In this document: piece after piece, positions 54,275 through 63,401 of the stretch
How positions within the stretch are numbered: the first letter of the stretch is position 1
Layout of the letters: every line of letters starts with the position of its first letter
Assembly: GCF_900104665.1 (NCBI RefSeq)
Contig: NZ_LT629969.1
Span: 186,001 to 250,000 of the forward strand
DNA from: Traorella massiliensis
Lineage (GTDB): Bacteria > Bacillota_I > Bacilli_A > Erysipelotrichales > Erysipelotrichaceae
Reading direction: 5' to 3'
Length of the DNA stretch: 64,000 nt
Position numbers and translations under genes: made by a program
The notes under the pieces: generated by a model
Databases searched by the model: none
Told to the model about the DNA's origin: nothing
The model's input: only the letters and a program-made list of their open reading frames with translations

Positions 54275-54940
54275 ATGAAAAAAATAAGATGGATTTTAAT
54301 TCCGCTTTTAGCCCTTCTTTTATTTATTCCTTCCTATGTGAAGACAATTCAGCAGGGAAGGCTTTTAAGTGGAGTCACAATTGTTTTGGATAGTGGTCAT
54401 GGTGGAAAAGATTTGGGTGCCAGTGAACAGGGAGTTGATGAAGCTCCTTTAAATTTAGCCATTGTGAAAAAACTTGAGACAAAGCTGAAAACGTTAGGCT
54501 GTACTGTGATTCTGACACGAAAGGATGAGAATGATTTAGCTTCTGCTACGGCAGCAAACCGTAAAAAGGAAGATATGAATAAAAGAATTGCGATTATCAA
54601 TGATGAAAAGAATGATTTATTTATTAGCATTCACATGAATAAATATCAAAGTGAAAGTGTGAAAGGATTCCATGTTTTTTATAAGGATGGAACATCTAAA
54701 TTATTAGCTAGTTATATTCAGGAAAATGCCAATGTTGCCTTAGAACAAGATAAAAGGATTACAAAGGGTAACTTTTTTATTCTGAATGAAAGCAGGATAC
54801 AAGGAGTATTGATTGAATGTGGCTTTTTAAGCAACCCTTCGGATCGTAAAAATCTTATAAATGAAAGCTATCAGAATAAAATTGTTGAATGTATTGCTGA
54901 TAGCATTATTGATTATTTTGATAGTAAAGGAATGAATTAA
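54275..54940 (+). CDS. N-acetylmuramoyl-L-alanine amidase (Amidase_3)
   Basis: 221 residues, with an N-terminal signal or anchor helix. Zinc ligands are in LDSGHGGKDLGASE, the Glu/Asp region DEAPLNLA, SIHMNKYQ (His) and the catalytic Glu in IECGFLSNPSD, as in CwlD-like enzymes. It cuts stem peptides from glycan strands outside the membrane. It follows the PAP2 gene by 6 nt. Confidence 0.9.
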   Translation: MKKIRWILIPLLALLLFIPSYVKTIQQGRLLSGVTIVLDSGHGGKDLGASEQGVDEAPLNLAIVKKLETKLKTLGCTVILTRKDENDLASATAANRKKEDMNKRIAIINDEKNDLFISIHMNKYQSESVKGFHVFYKDGTSKLLASYIQENANVALEQDKRITKGNFFILNESRIQGVLIECGFLSNPSDRKNLINESYQNKIVECIADSIIDYFDSKGMN

Positions 54941-54962
54941 AAAAGGCATACGGTGATGCCTT
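54938..54962 (-). terminator. Terminator for the minus-strand lipoprotein
   Basis: AAGGCAT / ATGCCTT stem with six T on the minus strand. It may also end the amidase transcript. Confidence 0.7.
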
Positions 54963-55454
54963 AGTATTTAAATTCTTCTTGAAGTGCATTTTTTATTTGA
55001 TCTAAGGTTAATCCTTTGCTGCTTAAATAATTTTCCATATCTTCTTTCATGGATTCATTAGTAGCATCAGAAAAAGTCATTAAAACTGTATCATTATCTA
55101 CGATATAGGTTTCTGAATCATCACCACTGGCACAATAGATAAGAGTACCGACACCAGCACCAAAGGCTTCTACAACCGATGCCTCCTGATCGCCAAGAGT
55201 GATATATACTTTGAATTTCACTCCGTCATCATTTTTAGCCAATCCTAAGGTAGAATCATATGAATTTGTTTCCGTTTCTAATGTAAAGACTTCCTTAACA
55301 GCTTCTAGATCGCTTTTTTCATTTATTTCTTCCTGTTGTTCATTTTCATTGCTTGGATTATCGGCATTGCTGTTATTATTGCCACAAGCCGTAAGACCTG
55401 AACAGAGACCTAATGCAAGTAATATACTTAATAGTTTTTTTTTATTTTCCTTCT
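54961..55454 (-). pseudogene. Lipoprotein without a start codon
   Basis: A long frame reads KKLLSILLALGLCSGLTACGN, a perfect signal peptide and lipobox, then an Asn/Glu-rich linker and a C-terminal domain similar in style to small secreted proteins (YITLGDQEASVVEAFGAG, DQIKNALQEEF). An AAGAAGG site is present, but the sequence after it is AAAAT followed by nine A, where an ATG would be expected; no ATG, GTG or TTG opens the frame there. The first usable codon is a TTG at 55242, inside the mature protein. Confidence 0.65.
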
Positions 55455-55838
55455 TGTAATTAAGTACATTTTAATGATTTCTATTTTAATAGAATTTACT
55501 TAAGTATTATATCATAAAAAATGAATTAGCTTATTTTTTTGTTAGGATATCTGTCTAAGGTATTGACGACACTTACTATGAAAAACTATCAAGAACTTGC
55601 ATAAACCTAAATATGGGAATTTTCCTTATTTTTGATTTTTTGAAAATATAGATAATATTTTTTAAACGTTTCCAATAAATAGTACATTCAACAAATAAAC
55701 AAAGCTTTGAAAAAGGTTTTGTTTATTACATGGCAGAGCTTAAGGAAATACAAAGTTTTGAAATAAAAAATGAAGATGAATTAGTTAAATGTTTAGATTT
55801 ATCTTTCCAAAATCTTTCCAACGATAAATCTGAATAAC
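55455..55838. other. Intergenic stretch with a partial tRNA 3' end copy
   Basis: TTTATTACATGG-N2-GAGCTTAAGG at 55722-55745 repeats the 3' end and downstream flank of the tRNA-Ala gene (55862-55885) with about 22 of 24 matches. A 35-codon frame (MAELKEIQSFEIKNEDEL) starts within it. No complete gene is seen. Confidence 0.55.
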
Positions 55839-55863
55839 AAAAAAAAGCCTATTTTTAGGCTTT
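55839..55863 (-). terminator. Terminator of the tRNA operon
   Basis: AAGCCTA / TAGGCTT stem followed by eight T on the minus strand. Confidence 0.85.
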
Positions 55864-55873
55864 ATTTATTACA

Positions 55874-55949
55874 TGGTGGAGCTTAAGGGATTCGAACCCT
55901 TGACCCCCTGCGTGCAAGGCAGGTGCTCTCCCAGCTGAGCTAAAACCCC
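55874..55949 (-). tRNA. tRNA-Ala (TGC)
   Basis: 76 nt including encoded CCA. Acceptor GGGGTTT pairs with AAGCTCC, anticodon loop CTTGCACG places TGC, and the T-loop GGTTCGAATCC is standard. Confidence 0.95.
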
Positions 55950-55967
55950 ATGTATATTTTAAATCGA

Positions 55968-56044
<77 letters not shown>

Positions 56045-56064
56045 ATATCATCGATTGCTCGTAT

Positions 56065-56093
56065 ATAATACCATCAACAGAAACAGTTGTCAA
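56065..56093 (-). promoter_or_regulatory. tRNA operon promoter
   Basis: Minus strand TTGACA (56093-56088), 17 bp, TATTAT (56070-56065), close to consensus. Confidence 0.8.
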
Positions 56094-56126
56094 CAAAAAA
56101 ATTAAAAAAATTTTTATTTTATCAAA

Positions 56127-56657
56127 CTACTTTTTATAAGTATTGATGGCATACTGAATCGCAATAATAGTTTTACTATCACGAATCGTTCCATCGAGTA
56201 CTTGCTTATATGCCTCATCAAGATCTAAGAAATAACTGTTAATGCATTCATCTTCATCCATGGCTTTTGGGTGTTCAGCCTTAACAAGATTTTTTGCTTC
56301 ATAGATATGAAGGATTTCACCACAAAAGCCTGGTGTTGGATAGAAAGTAAAACGTTTGATCATTTCTTCGGCCTTATAGCCAGTTTCTTCTTCTAATTCT
56401 CGTCTAGCACATATTGCCAGATCTTCATTTGGTTCAATTTTTCCGGCAGGGATTTCGATTGTTTCTTCAGAAACAACATAACGATATTGCTTAACAAGTA
56501 AAAGAGCATGATCTTTTACTGCTAAAATAGCAACACCGCCTGGAGCTTTTACACATTCACGATAGCTTGTAGCTCCATTTTCACATAATACTTCATCTTT
56601 TGTTACTTTAATGACGTGTCCGTCATAAATCAGCTGACTGCTAAGCTGCTTTTCCAT
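56127..56657 (-). CDS. NUDIX hydrolase, ADP-ribose pyrophosphatase type
   Basis: 176 residues. The NUDIX box is GKIEPNEDLAICARRELEEE followed by TGY, and the upstream VKQYRYVVSEETIEIPAG is typical of ADP-ribose pyrophosphatases, which split ADP-ribose to AMP and ribose 5-phosphate. It could recycle ADP-ribose released by the macrodomain protein at 12403, but that link is speculative. AAGGGTG sets the start at 56657. Confidence 0.9.
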   Translation of the reverse strand: MEKQLSSQLIYDGHVIKVTKDEVLCENGATSYRECVKAPGGVAILAVKDHALLLVKQYRYVVSEETIEIPAGKIEPNEDLAICARRELEEETGYKAEEMIKRFTFYPTPGFCGEILHIYEAKNLVKAEHPKAMDEDECINSYFLDLDEAYKQVLDGTIRDSKTIIAIQYAINTYKK

Positions 56658-56934
56658 ATCAATCACCCTTTTCTATTATAAACGATTCTTGTTTTCCTGA
56701 CTATCTAAAAAAGAAGAAGCTGTTCTTGAACTGTTGGGACTTGCATATGAATAAGGTATATCAGCAACTTTCTCAAACTGATTCCTTCCGCAAGGCTAAA
56801 AAAAGAAATAGATCGTAAAGCTATCTAAATCCGAGTTTAAAAAAGCACTTTCTTAAAGTCATCCTTGAAAGAATGGATTTCTGATGATATATTTTAACTA
56901 GGAAACACATGAGTTACATCAAATAGGAGAATAT

Positions 56935-58377
56935 ATGAAAAAAGCAGGTATCTTAATGGCTGTTTCATCATTGCCATCTTTTTACGGAATTGGTGATTTT
57001 GGTGAAAACTGTCTACATTTTATTGATGATTTAAAGAAATGCGGCTGCCATATCTGGCAGATTCTTCCTTTGAATCCTTTAGGCTATGGCAATAGTCCCT
57101 ATCAGGCATATTCATCAAAGGCAATGGATGAGCTATATATTTCTTTAGATGAACTAAAGAAAATGGGACTGATTGAAAACACAAAAAAGTTTAATGCTTC
57201 TAAAAAAAGAGTGAATTATGATGAAGTACGTCGCTTCAAAAGCGCTTATTATCATGAAGCATATCATAATTTTAAAAAGGATGAATCATATCAGACCTTT
57301 GCTTCACAAAAATGGGTCATTGAATATGCCGTATTTCTTGTTTTTAAAAAAATGAATGATATGAAGATCTGGCATGAATGGCCGCAAGAACAACAGAACT
57401 GGATCAAAGATCATAGCTATGATTTAACTTCACTTAAAGAAAAGATCGATTATGAGATCTTTCTTCAGTATCTATTGTATCAGCAATGGATGAAGGTAAA
57501 AACATATGCGAATGAGAATGGTATTGAAATCATGGGGGATCTGCCTATTTATGTAGGTATTGATAGTGTTGATGTATGGGCCAATCAAAATTATTTTTTA
57601 TTGGATGATAAATCACATCCAACTTTTATTGCCGGTGTACCCCCTGATTATTTCAGCGTAACAGGTCAGCGATGGGGTAATCCGTTATATGACTGGGATT
57701 ATATGAAAAAACAAGATTTTGATTTTTGGTGTGATCGATTAGCCTATAATGCTCAGCTATTTGATATGATCCGTATCGATCATTTCAGGGGATTTGATAC
57801 GTATTGGAAGATTCCAGTCAGTTGTCCGACTGCTGTGGAAGGAGAATGGATGGAAGCGCCTGGATATGAACTTTTTGATGTCTTATTTCAAAAAATAGAC
57901 AACTTAAAGATCGTTGCAGAAGATTTGGGTAATCTTAGACCTGAAGTACTTAAGTTAAGAGACCATTATCATCTTCCGGGCATGAAAGTCTTACAGTTTA
58001 CTTTTAATCCGCAGACACCCTATGCCAATGATGTTGAAAACGTAGTGGCTTATACGGGAACACATGATAATCAGCCATTAGTAAGCTGGTTTAGTTCACA
58101 ATCGTCTTCTTTTAGAAGAAGAACAAAAGTATTTTTAGATACTTCCGGTTATCATTATGAAAATGTTATTGATAATCTAATTGCTTTTTTAATGAATAGT
58201 AAAGCAAATATGGTAATTATTCCAATGCAGGATATTCTGCATTTAAATGCGAAAAGTCGTATGAATACACCAGGGACTTTGATAGATACGAACTGGACAT
58301 GGAAACTGGCTGATTTTAAAGATTTTGAGAAAAAACTGGATAGATTTTCTGAAATGATTCAAATATCACAACGGTAG
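56935..58377 (+). CDS. malQ: 4-alpha-glucanotransferase
   Basis: 480 residues, GH77 amylomaltase. Signatures are WQILPLNPLGYGNSPYQAYS, IMGDLPIYVGIDSVDVWANQ, catalytic Asp in MIRIDHFRGFDTYW, catalytic Glu in VAEDLGNLRPEV, and YTGTHDNQPLV. It moves maltosyl units between glucans in maltodextrin or glycogen use. AGGAGA precedes the ATG. No phosphorylase is adjacent. Confidence 0.95.
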   Translation: MKKAGILMAVSSLPSFYGIGDFGENCLHFIDDLKKCGCHIWQILPLNPLGYGNSPYQAYSSKAMDELYISLDELKKMGLIENTKKFNASKKRVNYDEVRRFKSAYYHEAYHNFKKDESYQTFASQKWVIEYAVFLVFKKMNDMKIWHEWPQEQQNWIKDHSYDLTSLKEKIDYEIFLQYLLYQQWMKVKTYANENGIEIMGDLPIYVGIDSVDVWANQNYFLLDDKSHPTFIAGVPPDYFSVTGQRWGNPLYDWDYMKKQDFDFWCDRLAYNAQLFDMIRIDHFRGFDTYWKIPVSCPTAVEGEWMEAPGYELFDVLFQKIDNLKIVAEDLGNLRPEVLKLRDHYHLPGMKVLQFTFNPQTPYANDVENVVAYTGTHDNQPLVSWFSSQSSSFRRRTKVFLDTSGYHYENVIDNLIAFLMNSKANMVIIPMQDILHLNAKSRMNTPGTLIDTNWTWKLADFKDFEKKLDRFSEMIQISQR

Positions 58378-58434
58378 ACATTTTTTCATTGTGATAAACA
58401 TTAAGATATGTCATAATGGAAGAGGGAAGCTGTT

Positions 58435-59079
58435 ATGAAAGAAATGCTGCTGATACTTTATATCTTATGTTTTGGACTGTTGATGATAGCAGTTTATATA
58501 AAAAGATATGCAAAGTATTATCTTATATTTAAAACGATGACGAGTGCAGTTTTCGTCATGCTTGCTTATTGGACAATGAGAGAAAAGCTGTTTGGATTAT
58601 GGCTGGCGGCTTTTCTTTTTTGTTTTCTGGGAGATGTGCTTTTAGGAATGGATGAAAGAAAGGAAAAAAATGCTTTCTTTGTGTGGGGGCTTGTAAGTTT
58701 TGTAGGCGGACACCTTATTTTTATCTTAAAGATGAGTGAACTTACTTTTTTAGAAATATGGGATCTGATATTGCCTTTAGGCATTGGAGCTGTCACTTTC
58801 TTTTTGATCCGGCTTCCAAAGTTTCATGTAGGGAAGCATAAAAGTGCGGTGATTCTTTATTCGATGGTCGTAACATTGCTTTGTGTTAAAGGGTATGATA
58901 TGCTGATGCTGAATATTGATTATTGGAATGTTTTTGCAGGATGTCTATTATTTTTTATTTCTGATTTTCTTTTGCTTTTTATTTATTTTTATGAGGATAA
59001 GGTAAAAATCATGCGTTTTTTCAATCTGTTTACTTATTATAGTGCTGTTGGTCTGTTGGCGTGTACGATATTTATATGA
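58435..59079 (+). CDS. YhhN/TMEM86-family membrane protein
   Basis: 214 residues with about eight short hydrophobic helices. LFCFLGDVLLGM and LLFFISDFLLLF contain the paired acidic residues of the YhhN family, some members of which are lysoplasmalogenases. The following cardiolipin synthase and patatin genes suggest a lipid-related locus, though a terminator separates them. Confidence 0.75.
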   Translation: MKEMLLILYILCFGLLMIAVYIKRYAKYYLIFKTMTSAVFVMLAYWTMREKLFGLWLAAFLFCFLGDVLLGMDERKEKNAFFVWGLVSFVGGHLIFILKMSELTFLEIWDLILPLGIGAVTFFLIRLPKFHVGKHKSAVILYSMVVTLLCVKGYDMLMLNIDYWNVFAGCLLFFISDFLLLFIYFYEDKVKIMRFFNLFTYYSAVGLLACTIFI

Positions 59080-59093
59080 TCGTGATAAGTGTT

Positions 59094-59132
59094 GAGACAA
59101 TGATTCATATGTGAAAAGTGTCTCTTTTTTTT
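59094..59132 (+). terminator. Terminator after the YhhN gene
   Basis: GAGACA / TGTCTC stem with a 19-nt loop and eight T. Confidence 0.7.
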
Positions 59133-59173
59133 AAAGTATAATTAGGTTATAATATTCAATAAAGGGAGAGATT

Positions 59174-60700
59174 ATGAAAAAAAGATTAATCAATATTTTA
59201 TTTAGTAAAATGATGATTACTGCCTATATTATTATCTTTGAACTCTTTCTGATCTTTTTGTTCGTATCTTTTCTTTCATCGATATCAAAGCCGATTTCAT
59301 TGTTTTTAAAGATATTTAGTGTTTTAATGGTCATATATGTCTATAACCGCAATGACAATCCGTCATATAAGCTGGCATGGACTTCAGTGATTTTAGCTTT
59401 ACCAACCGTTGGCGGTGTGCTTTATATGTTATTTGGCGGCAAGAAGGTTTCAAAGGAGCTGCGTAGAATTATCGATCGTTCTAATGATGATACCAAAGGG
59501 ATCATGCTTCAGGAAGAAAAATTGCTTGAGAAACTGCGGAAGGAAAATGTTGAAGCTGCCAAGCAAGCGAATTATCTGATGAAATATGGAGGTTATCCAT
59601 GTTTAAGTCAGACCGAGACGACTTTTATTGCTAGCGGACGGGAATATTATGAACTTTTGATGGAAGAAATCAAAAAAGCAGAAAAATTCATTTTTCTTGA
59701 ATATTTTATCCTTGAAGAAGGAAAAATGTGGAATGATATTCTTGATGTCTTATGTGAAAAAGCTAAAAAGGGTGTAGATGTACGTCTGATTTATGATGAT
59801 GTTGGCTGTATTGTTAAATTGGAAGATGGATATGATGAGAAGATGAGTCAAATGGGGATCCGCTGCAAGGTATTTAATCCGATCAAGGCTCGTTTGGCCA
59901 TCCAGATGAATAATCGTGATCATCGTAAGATCACTGTTATTGATAACAAGACAGGGTTTACTGGCGGTATCAATCTGGCAGATGAATACATGAATATCAA
60001 AGAGGTTTATGGACATTGGAGAGATCAGGGAATCATGCTGAAAGGTGATGCGGTAAGTTCATTGACGTTTATGTTTCTACAGTTTTGGGATTATGGAGAA
60101 AGTATTAAGAGCGACTTCTCATCTTATTTGATGTCTTATCCAAGAAACGATGATGGGTATGTGATTCCTTTCAGTGATGCACCGACAGATGATGAAAGTG
60201 TAGGCCAGAATGTTCATTTAAATATTATTCATGCAGCCAAGGAATATATTTTTATTCAGACACCTTATTTAATCCTGGATAATGTTGTTCGAGATGCTTT
60301 GGCACTGGCGAGTAAGAATGGTGTAGATGTTCGTATCATGGTGCCTTGTATTCCTGATAAGAAATTGGTCAATCAGGTTACTAAATCAAATTATGAATAT
60401 CTTTTAGAAAGCGGTGTCCGTATTTATGAATATACCCCAGGTTTTGTTCATGCGAAAACGGTAGTTAGTGATGATGAATTCGGTGTGATTGGCAGTATTA
60501 ATTTTGATTATCGAAGTTATTTTCTGCATTTTGAATGTGGTGTTTGGATGTATCGATCAAAAGCAATCTTAGAATGCAGAGATGATTTTTTAAAAACACT
60601 TGATAAATGTCATGAAATTACATATCAGGAGTATATGAAAACAAATGTTTTGGTTCGAATCGTACGTTCGATCCTGAATTTGTTTTCACCATTATTATAA
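59174..60700 (+). CDS. cls: Cardiolipin synthase
   Basis: 508 residues of the phospholipase D superfamily. Two N-terminal membrane helices are followed by two HKD motifs: NRDHRKITVIDNKTGFTGGI and FVHAKTVVSDDEFGVIGSIN. It joins two phosphatidylglycerol molecules (or a related donor) to cardiolipin at the membrane. GGGAGAG precedes the ATG; the patatin gene follows after 10 nt. Confidence 0.93.
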   Translation: MKKRLINILFSKMMITAYIIIFELFLIFLFVSFLSSISKPISLFLKIFSVLMVIYVYNRNDNPSYKLAWTSVILALPTVGGVLYMLFGGKKVSKELRRIIDRSNDDTKGIMLQEEKLLEKLRKENVEAAKQANYLMKYGGYPCLSQTETTFIASGREYYELLMEEIKKAEKFIFLEYFILEEGKMWNDILDVLCEKAKKGVDVRLIYDDVGCIVKLEDGYDEKMSQMGIRCKVFNPIKARLAIQMNNRDHRKITVIDNKTGFTGGINLADEYMNIKEVYGHWRDQGIMLKGDAVSSLTFMFLQFWDYGESIKSDFSSYLMSYPRNDDGYVIPFSDAPTDDESVGQNVHLNIIHAAKEYIFIQTPYLILDNVVRDALALASKNGVDVRIMVPCIPDKKLVNQVTKSNYEYLLESGVRIYEYTPGFVHAKTVVSDDEFGVIGSINFDYRSYFLHFECGVWMYRSKAILECRDDFLKTLDKCHEITYQEYMKTNVLVRIVRSILNLFSPLL

Positions 60701-60710
60701 GGGGGTACAT

Positions 60711-61568
60711 ATGAGTAAAATTGGTTTGATATGTGAAGGCGGAGGGACAAAAGCTGCTTATACAGCAGGAGTTCTAGAATGCTTTTTAGATCAGCAGATT
60801 GAATTTCCATATGCGGCAGGAATCAGTGCCGGTGCATTTTGTCTTTTGTCGTATGTTTCAAAGCAAAAAGATCGTCTGCGTGTTACTGGTGTTGATTCTA
60901 CGGCTCGAAAAGAAGCAGTTGGCTTATATCCGATCCTTCATGAAAGAGCTGTTTTTGGAATTAATTCCACTTATGATTTTGTAGAAGAAAAAGTTCCATT
61001 GGATATTAAGACTTTCCGTGAAAATCCGTGTGAATTAGAAATGGGGCTTTATAATATAGAAACAGGAAAGGTTGAATATTTTAATAAGGAACAATATTCG
61101 GATGATGGATTGGTCGTAAAAGCGGCTTGTTCGCTTCTGATGCTGACTCATCCTATCAGGATCAAAGGTGAAAGATATATGGATGGCGGTTTGATAGATA
61201 TGATTCCTGTTGAACAGGCATTGCGTAATGAATGTAAAGGCGTTGTTTTCATTTCTACAAAAGAAGAAAATTATATCCGTAAACCGGCACCAAAATGGCA
61301 AATGTGCTTAGCTCGAATTCTTTTTCGCAAGGAACCTTATATCGCAAAAGACTTAAGCATACGTCATGAGAATTATAAGAAACAGTGGAACAAAGTGAAA
61401 GAACTGGAAAGGGAAAACCGGGCCTTGATTCTTCGTCCAAGTATGGATATGGGGATCACCCGCTATACAACAGATGGTGAAAAGCTAGGTAAATGGTATG
61501 ATTTAGGGTACCAGGATACGTTAAAGCGGATTGATGAAATTAGAGCTTTTATGAATCAGATAAAGTAA
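60711..61568 (+). CDS. Patatin-like phospholipase
   Basis: 285 residues of the bacterial RssA/YjjU-like group. Oxyanion-hole motif CEGGGTKAAYTAGVLE, nucleophile elbow AGISAGAF (Ser), and the DGGLIDMIP catalytic Asp. It should hydrolyse acyl chains of membrane phospholipids. It is the second gene of an operon with cls, consistent with phospholipid remodelling. Confidence 0.9.
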   Translation: MSKIGLICEGGGTKAAYTAGVLECFLDQQIEFPYAAGISAGAFCLLSYVSKQKDRLRVTGVDSTARKEAVGLYPILHERAVFGINSTYDFVEEKVPLDIKTFRENPCELEMGLYNIETGKVEYFNKEQYSDDGLVVKAACSLLMLTHPIRIKGERYMDGGLIDMIPVEQALRNECKGVVFISTKEENYIRKPAPKWQMCLARILFRKEPYIAKDLSIRHENYKKQWNKVKELERENRALILRPSMDMGITRYTTDGEKLGKWYDLGYQDTLKRIDEIRAFMNQIK

Positions 61569-61577
61569 AGAAATGTA

Positions 61578-61609
61578 AAGAGAGTGGACTTTCACTTTCT
61601 TTTCTTTTT
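61578..61609 (+). terminator. Terminator after the patatin gene
   Basis: AAGAGAGTG / CACTTTCTT 9-bp stem and a T-rich tail. Confidence 0.75.
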
Positions 61610-61660
61610 ACGGTTAATTTACATACGAATGCTTATTCTTTTACATACTATGACTATAAT
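61607..61660 (+). promoter_or_regulatory. Pho-box-like repeats and promoter of the pst operon
   Basis: TTTACG (61607), TTTACA (61618) and TTTACA (61640) fall on an 11-bp period (the register at 61629 is degenerate), as in PhoP/PhoB direct-repeat boxes. TATAAT (61655-61660) follows, 36 nt before the pstS ATG. Induction under phosphate limitation is inferred. Confidence 0.65.
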
Positions 61661-61696
61661 AAAGGACGTAGTTGAAAAAGGAGAGATTGTAAAACT

Positions 61697-62551
61697 ATGA
61701 AAAAACTATTAAAAGGAATCGTTGCAGCTTTTATGGTTATGAGCGTAGCTGCATGTTCAAACAACACAGCAGATGATACGATTCATGTATTGACAAGAGA
61801 ACAGGGAAGCGGAACAAGAGGAGCTTTTATTGAACTGTTCGGAATTGAACAAGAAGATGAAAATGGGGAAACTGTTGATATGACTACAGCAACAGCTGAA
61901 GAAACAAATTCAACTTCAGTTATGTTGACAACTGTACAGGGTGATCCAAATGCGATTGGTTATGTATCTTTAGGATCTTTAAATGATGATGTAAAAGCAG
62001 TAAAGATTGATGGTGCCGAAGCAAGCGTAGATACAGTAAAAGATGGTTCTTATAAAGTATCTCGTCCATTTAATATCGTTACAGGTGCAAATTTAAGTGA
62101 AGTAGCTTCTGACTTTATTACATTTATTATGAGTGCTCAGGGTCAGGCAGTTATCGAAGAAGAAGGTTATATTTCTGAAGGTAATCAGGGTGATTATACA
62201 GCTAGCGGTTTAAGTGGTACGATTACAGTAGCTGGTTCAAGTTCAGTAACTCCAGTGATGGAAAAACTGGCAGAAGCTTATGAAGCATTGAATGCTGATG
62301 TTCAGGTAGATGTTCAGCAGTCAGATTCAACGACAGGTGTGAACAATGCCATCGAAGGTCTATGTGATATCGGTATGGCAAGCCGTGATTTAAAAGATAG
62401 CGAACTTGAAAGTGGTGTGACAGGTACTCAGATTTGTATCGATGGTATCGCTGTTATCGTAAATAACGAAAACTCATTAGAAGAATTAACTTCTGAACAG
62501 GTATTGCAGATCTTCACAGGTGAAATCACTTCCTTCTCAGAAGTGCAGTAA
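61697..62551 (+). CDS. pstS: Phosphate-binding lipoprotein PstS, halves in permuted order
   Basis: 284 residues with signal peptide and lipobox SVAAC. The part normally found second (LTREQGSGTRGAFIELFG, GYVSLGSLND, VSRPFNIVTG) comes first. The part normally found first (SGTITVAGSSSVTPVMEKLA, QQSDSTTGVNNAIEG, DIGMASRDLKDSE, GIAVIVNNENS) comes second and ends at ITSFSEVQ. All phosphate-contacting segments are present, so the fold is probably circularly permuted yet functional. GGAGAG precedes the ATG. It heads the pst operon. Confidence 0.88.
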   Translation: MKKLLKGIVAAFMVMSVAACSNNTADDTIHVLTREQGSGTRGAFIELFGIEQEDENGETVDMTTATAEETNSTSVMLTTVQGDPNAIGYVSLGSLNDDVKAVKIDGAEASVDTVKDGSYKVSRPFNIVTGANLSEVASDFITFIMSAQGQAVIEEEGYISEGNQGDYTASGLSGTITVAGSSSVTPVMEKLAEAYEALNADVQVDVQQSDSTTGVNNAIEGLCDIGMASRDLKDSELESGVTGTQICIDGIAVIVNNENSLEELTSEQVLQIFTGEITSFSEVQ

Positions 62552-62552
62552 G

Positions 62553-63401
62553 ATGAATTCTATAAAAGAAAAAGGGATGAAGTGGCTGTTTACAGCCGCT
62601 GCATCCGCTTCTATTTTATGTGTCTTTCTTATTTGTGCTTTTTTATTTGTCAATGGATTCAGCACGATGGGAGAGATTGGCTTTACAGAATTTATATTTG
62701 GAACAGTCTGGAAGCCGTTAAACAATATTTTTGGGATACTTCCGATGATATTGGGAAGTGTGGAAGTAACCTTGCTGGCCTTTGTATTCGGTGTTCCGGT
62801 TGGACTGCTATGTGCCATTTTTTTAGTTTATTTCTGCCCTAAGAAAATTTATCCAAAAATGAAAAGTGTGATTGATCTTCTTGCGGGTATTCCTTCAATC
62901 GTTTATGGTTTCTTTGGATTGGTTTGTATTGTACCGATTTTTAGAAATTTGTTTGGTGGCAGCGGAAAAAGCATCTTTACCGCTGGCTTTTTACTGGGAA
63001 TCATGATTCTGCCAACTATTGTCAGCGTTTCAGAATCTTCTTTAAAGGCGGTAGATAAAAATTATTATGAGGGAGCTTTAGCTTTAGGTGCAACTCATGA
63101 AAGAAGTGTTTTCTTTGCAAGCGTACCGGCAGCTAAATCTGGTATTATTGCAGGTATTATTCTAGGCATGGGAAGAGCTATTGGTGAAACGATGGCTGTA
63201 AATTATGTTATTGGAAATCAGGCACTTATGCCATTTGATATTTTTATAGGTGGTCGAACCTTGACAACTAATATCGTTTTGGAAATGGGATATGCAACTG
63301 ATTTGCATCGTGAAGCTTTGATCGCTACAGCAGTTGTATTGTTTATTTTCATTCTGATTATTAATCTGGCATTTGCCTTCTTAAAAAGGAGGGTTCGATA
63401 A
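62553..63401 (+). CDS. pstC: Phosphate ABC transporter permease PstC
   Basis: About 282 residues, six membrane helices. The permease signature is EGALALGATHERSVFFASVPAA (EAA loop), and IPSIVYGFFGL and MGRAIGETMAV are PstC hallmarks. It pairs with PstA to move phosphate bound by PstS. The ATG at 62553 follows the pstS stop by 1 nt. Confidence 0.94.
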   Translation: MNSIKEKGMKWLFTAAASASILCVFLICAFLFVNGFSTMGEIGFTEFIFGTVWKPLNNIFGILPMILGSVEVTLLAFVFGVPVGLLCAIFLVYFCPKKIYPKMKSVIDLLAGIPSIVYGFFGLVCIVPIFRNLFGGSGKSIFTAGFLLGIMILPTIVSVSESSLKAVDKNYYEGALALGATHERSVFFASVPAAKSGIIAGIILGMGRAIGETMAVNYVIGNQALMPFDIFIGGRTLTTNIVLEMGYATDLHREALIATAVVLFIFILIINLAFAFLKRRVR

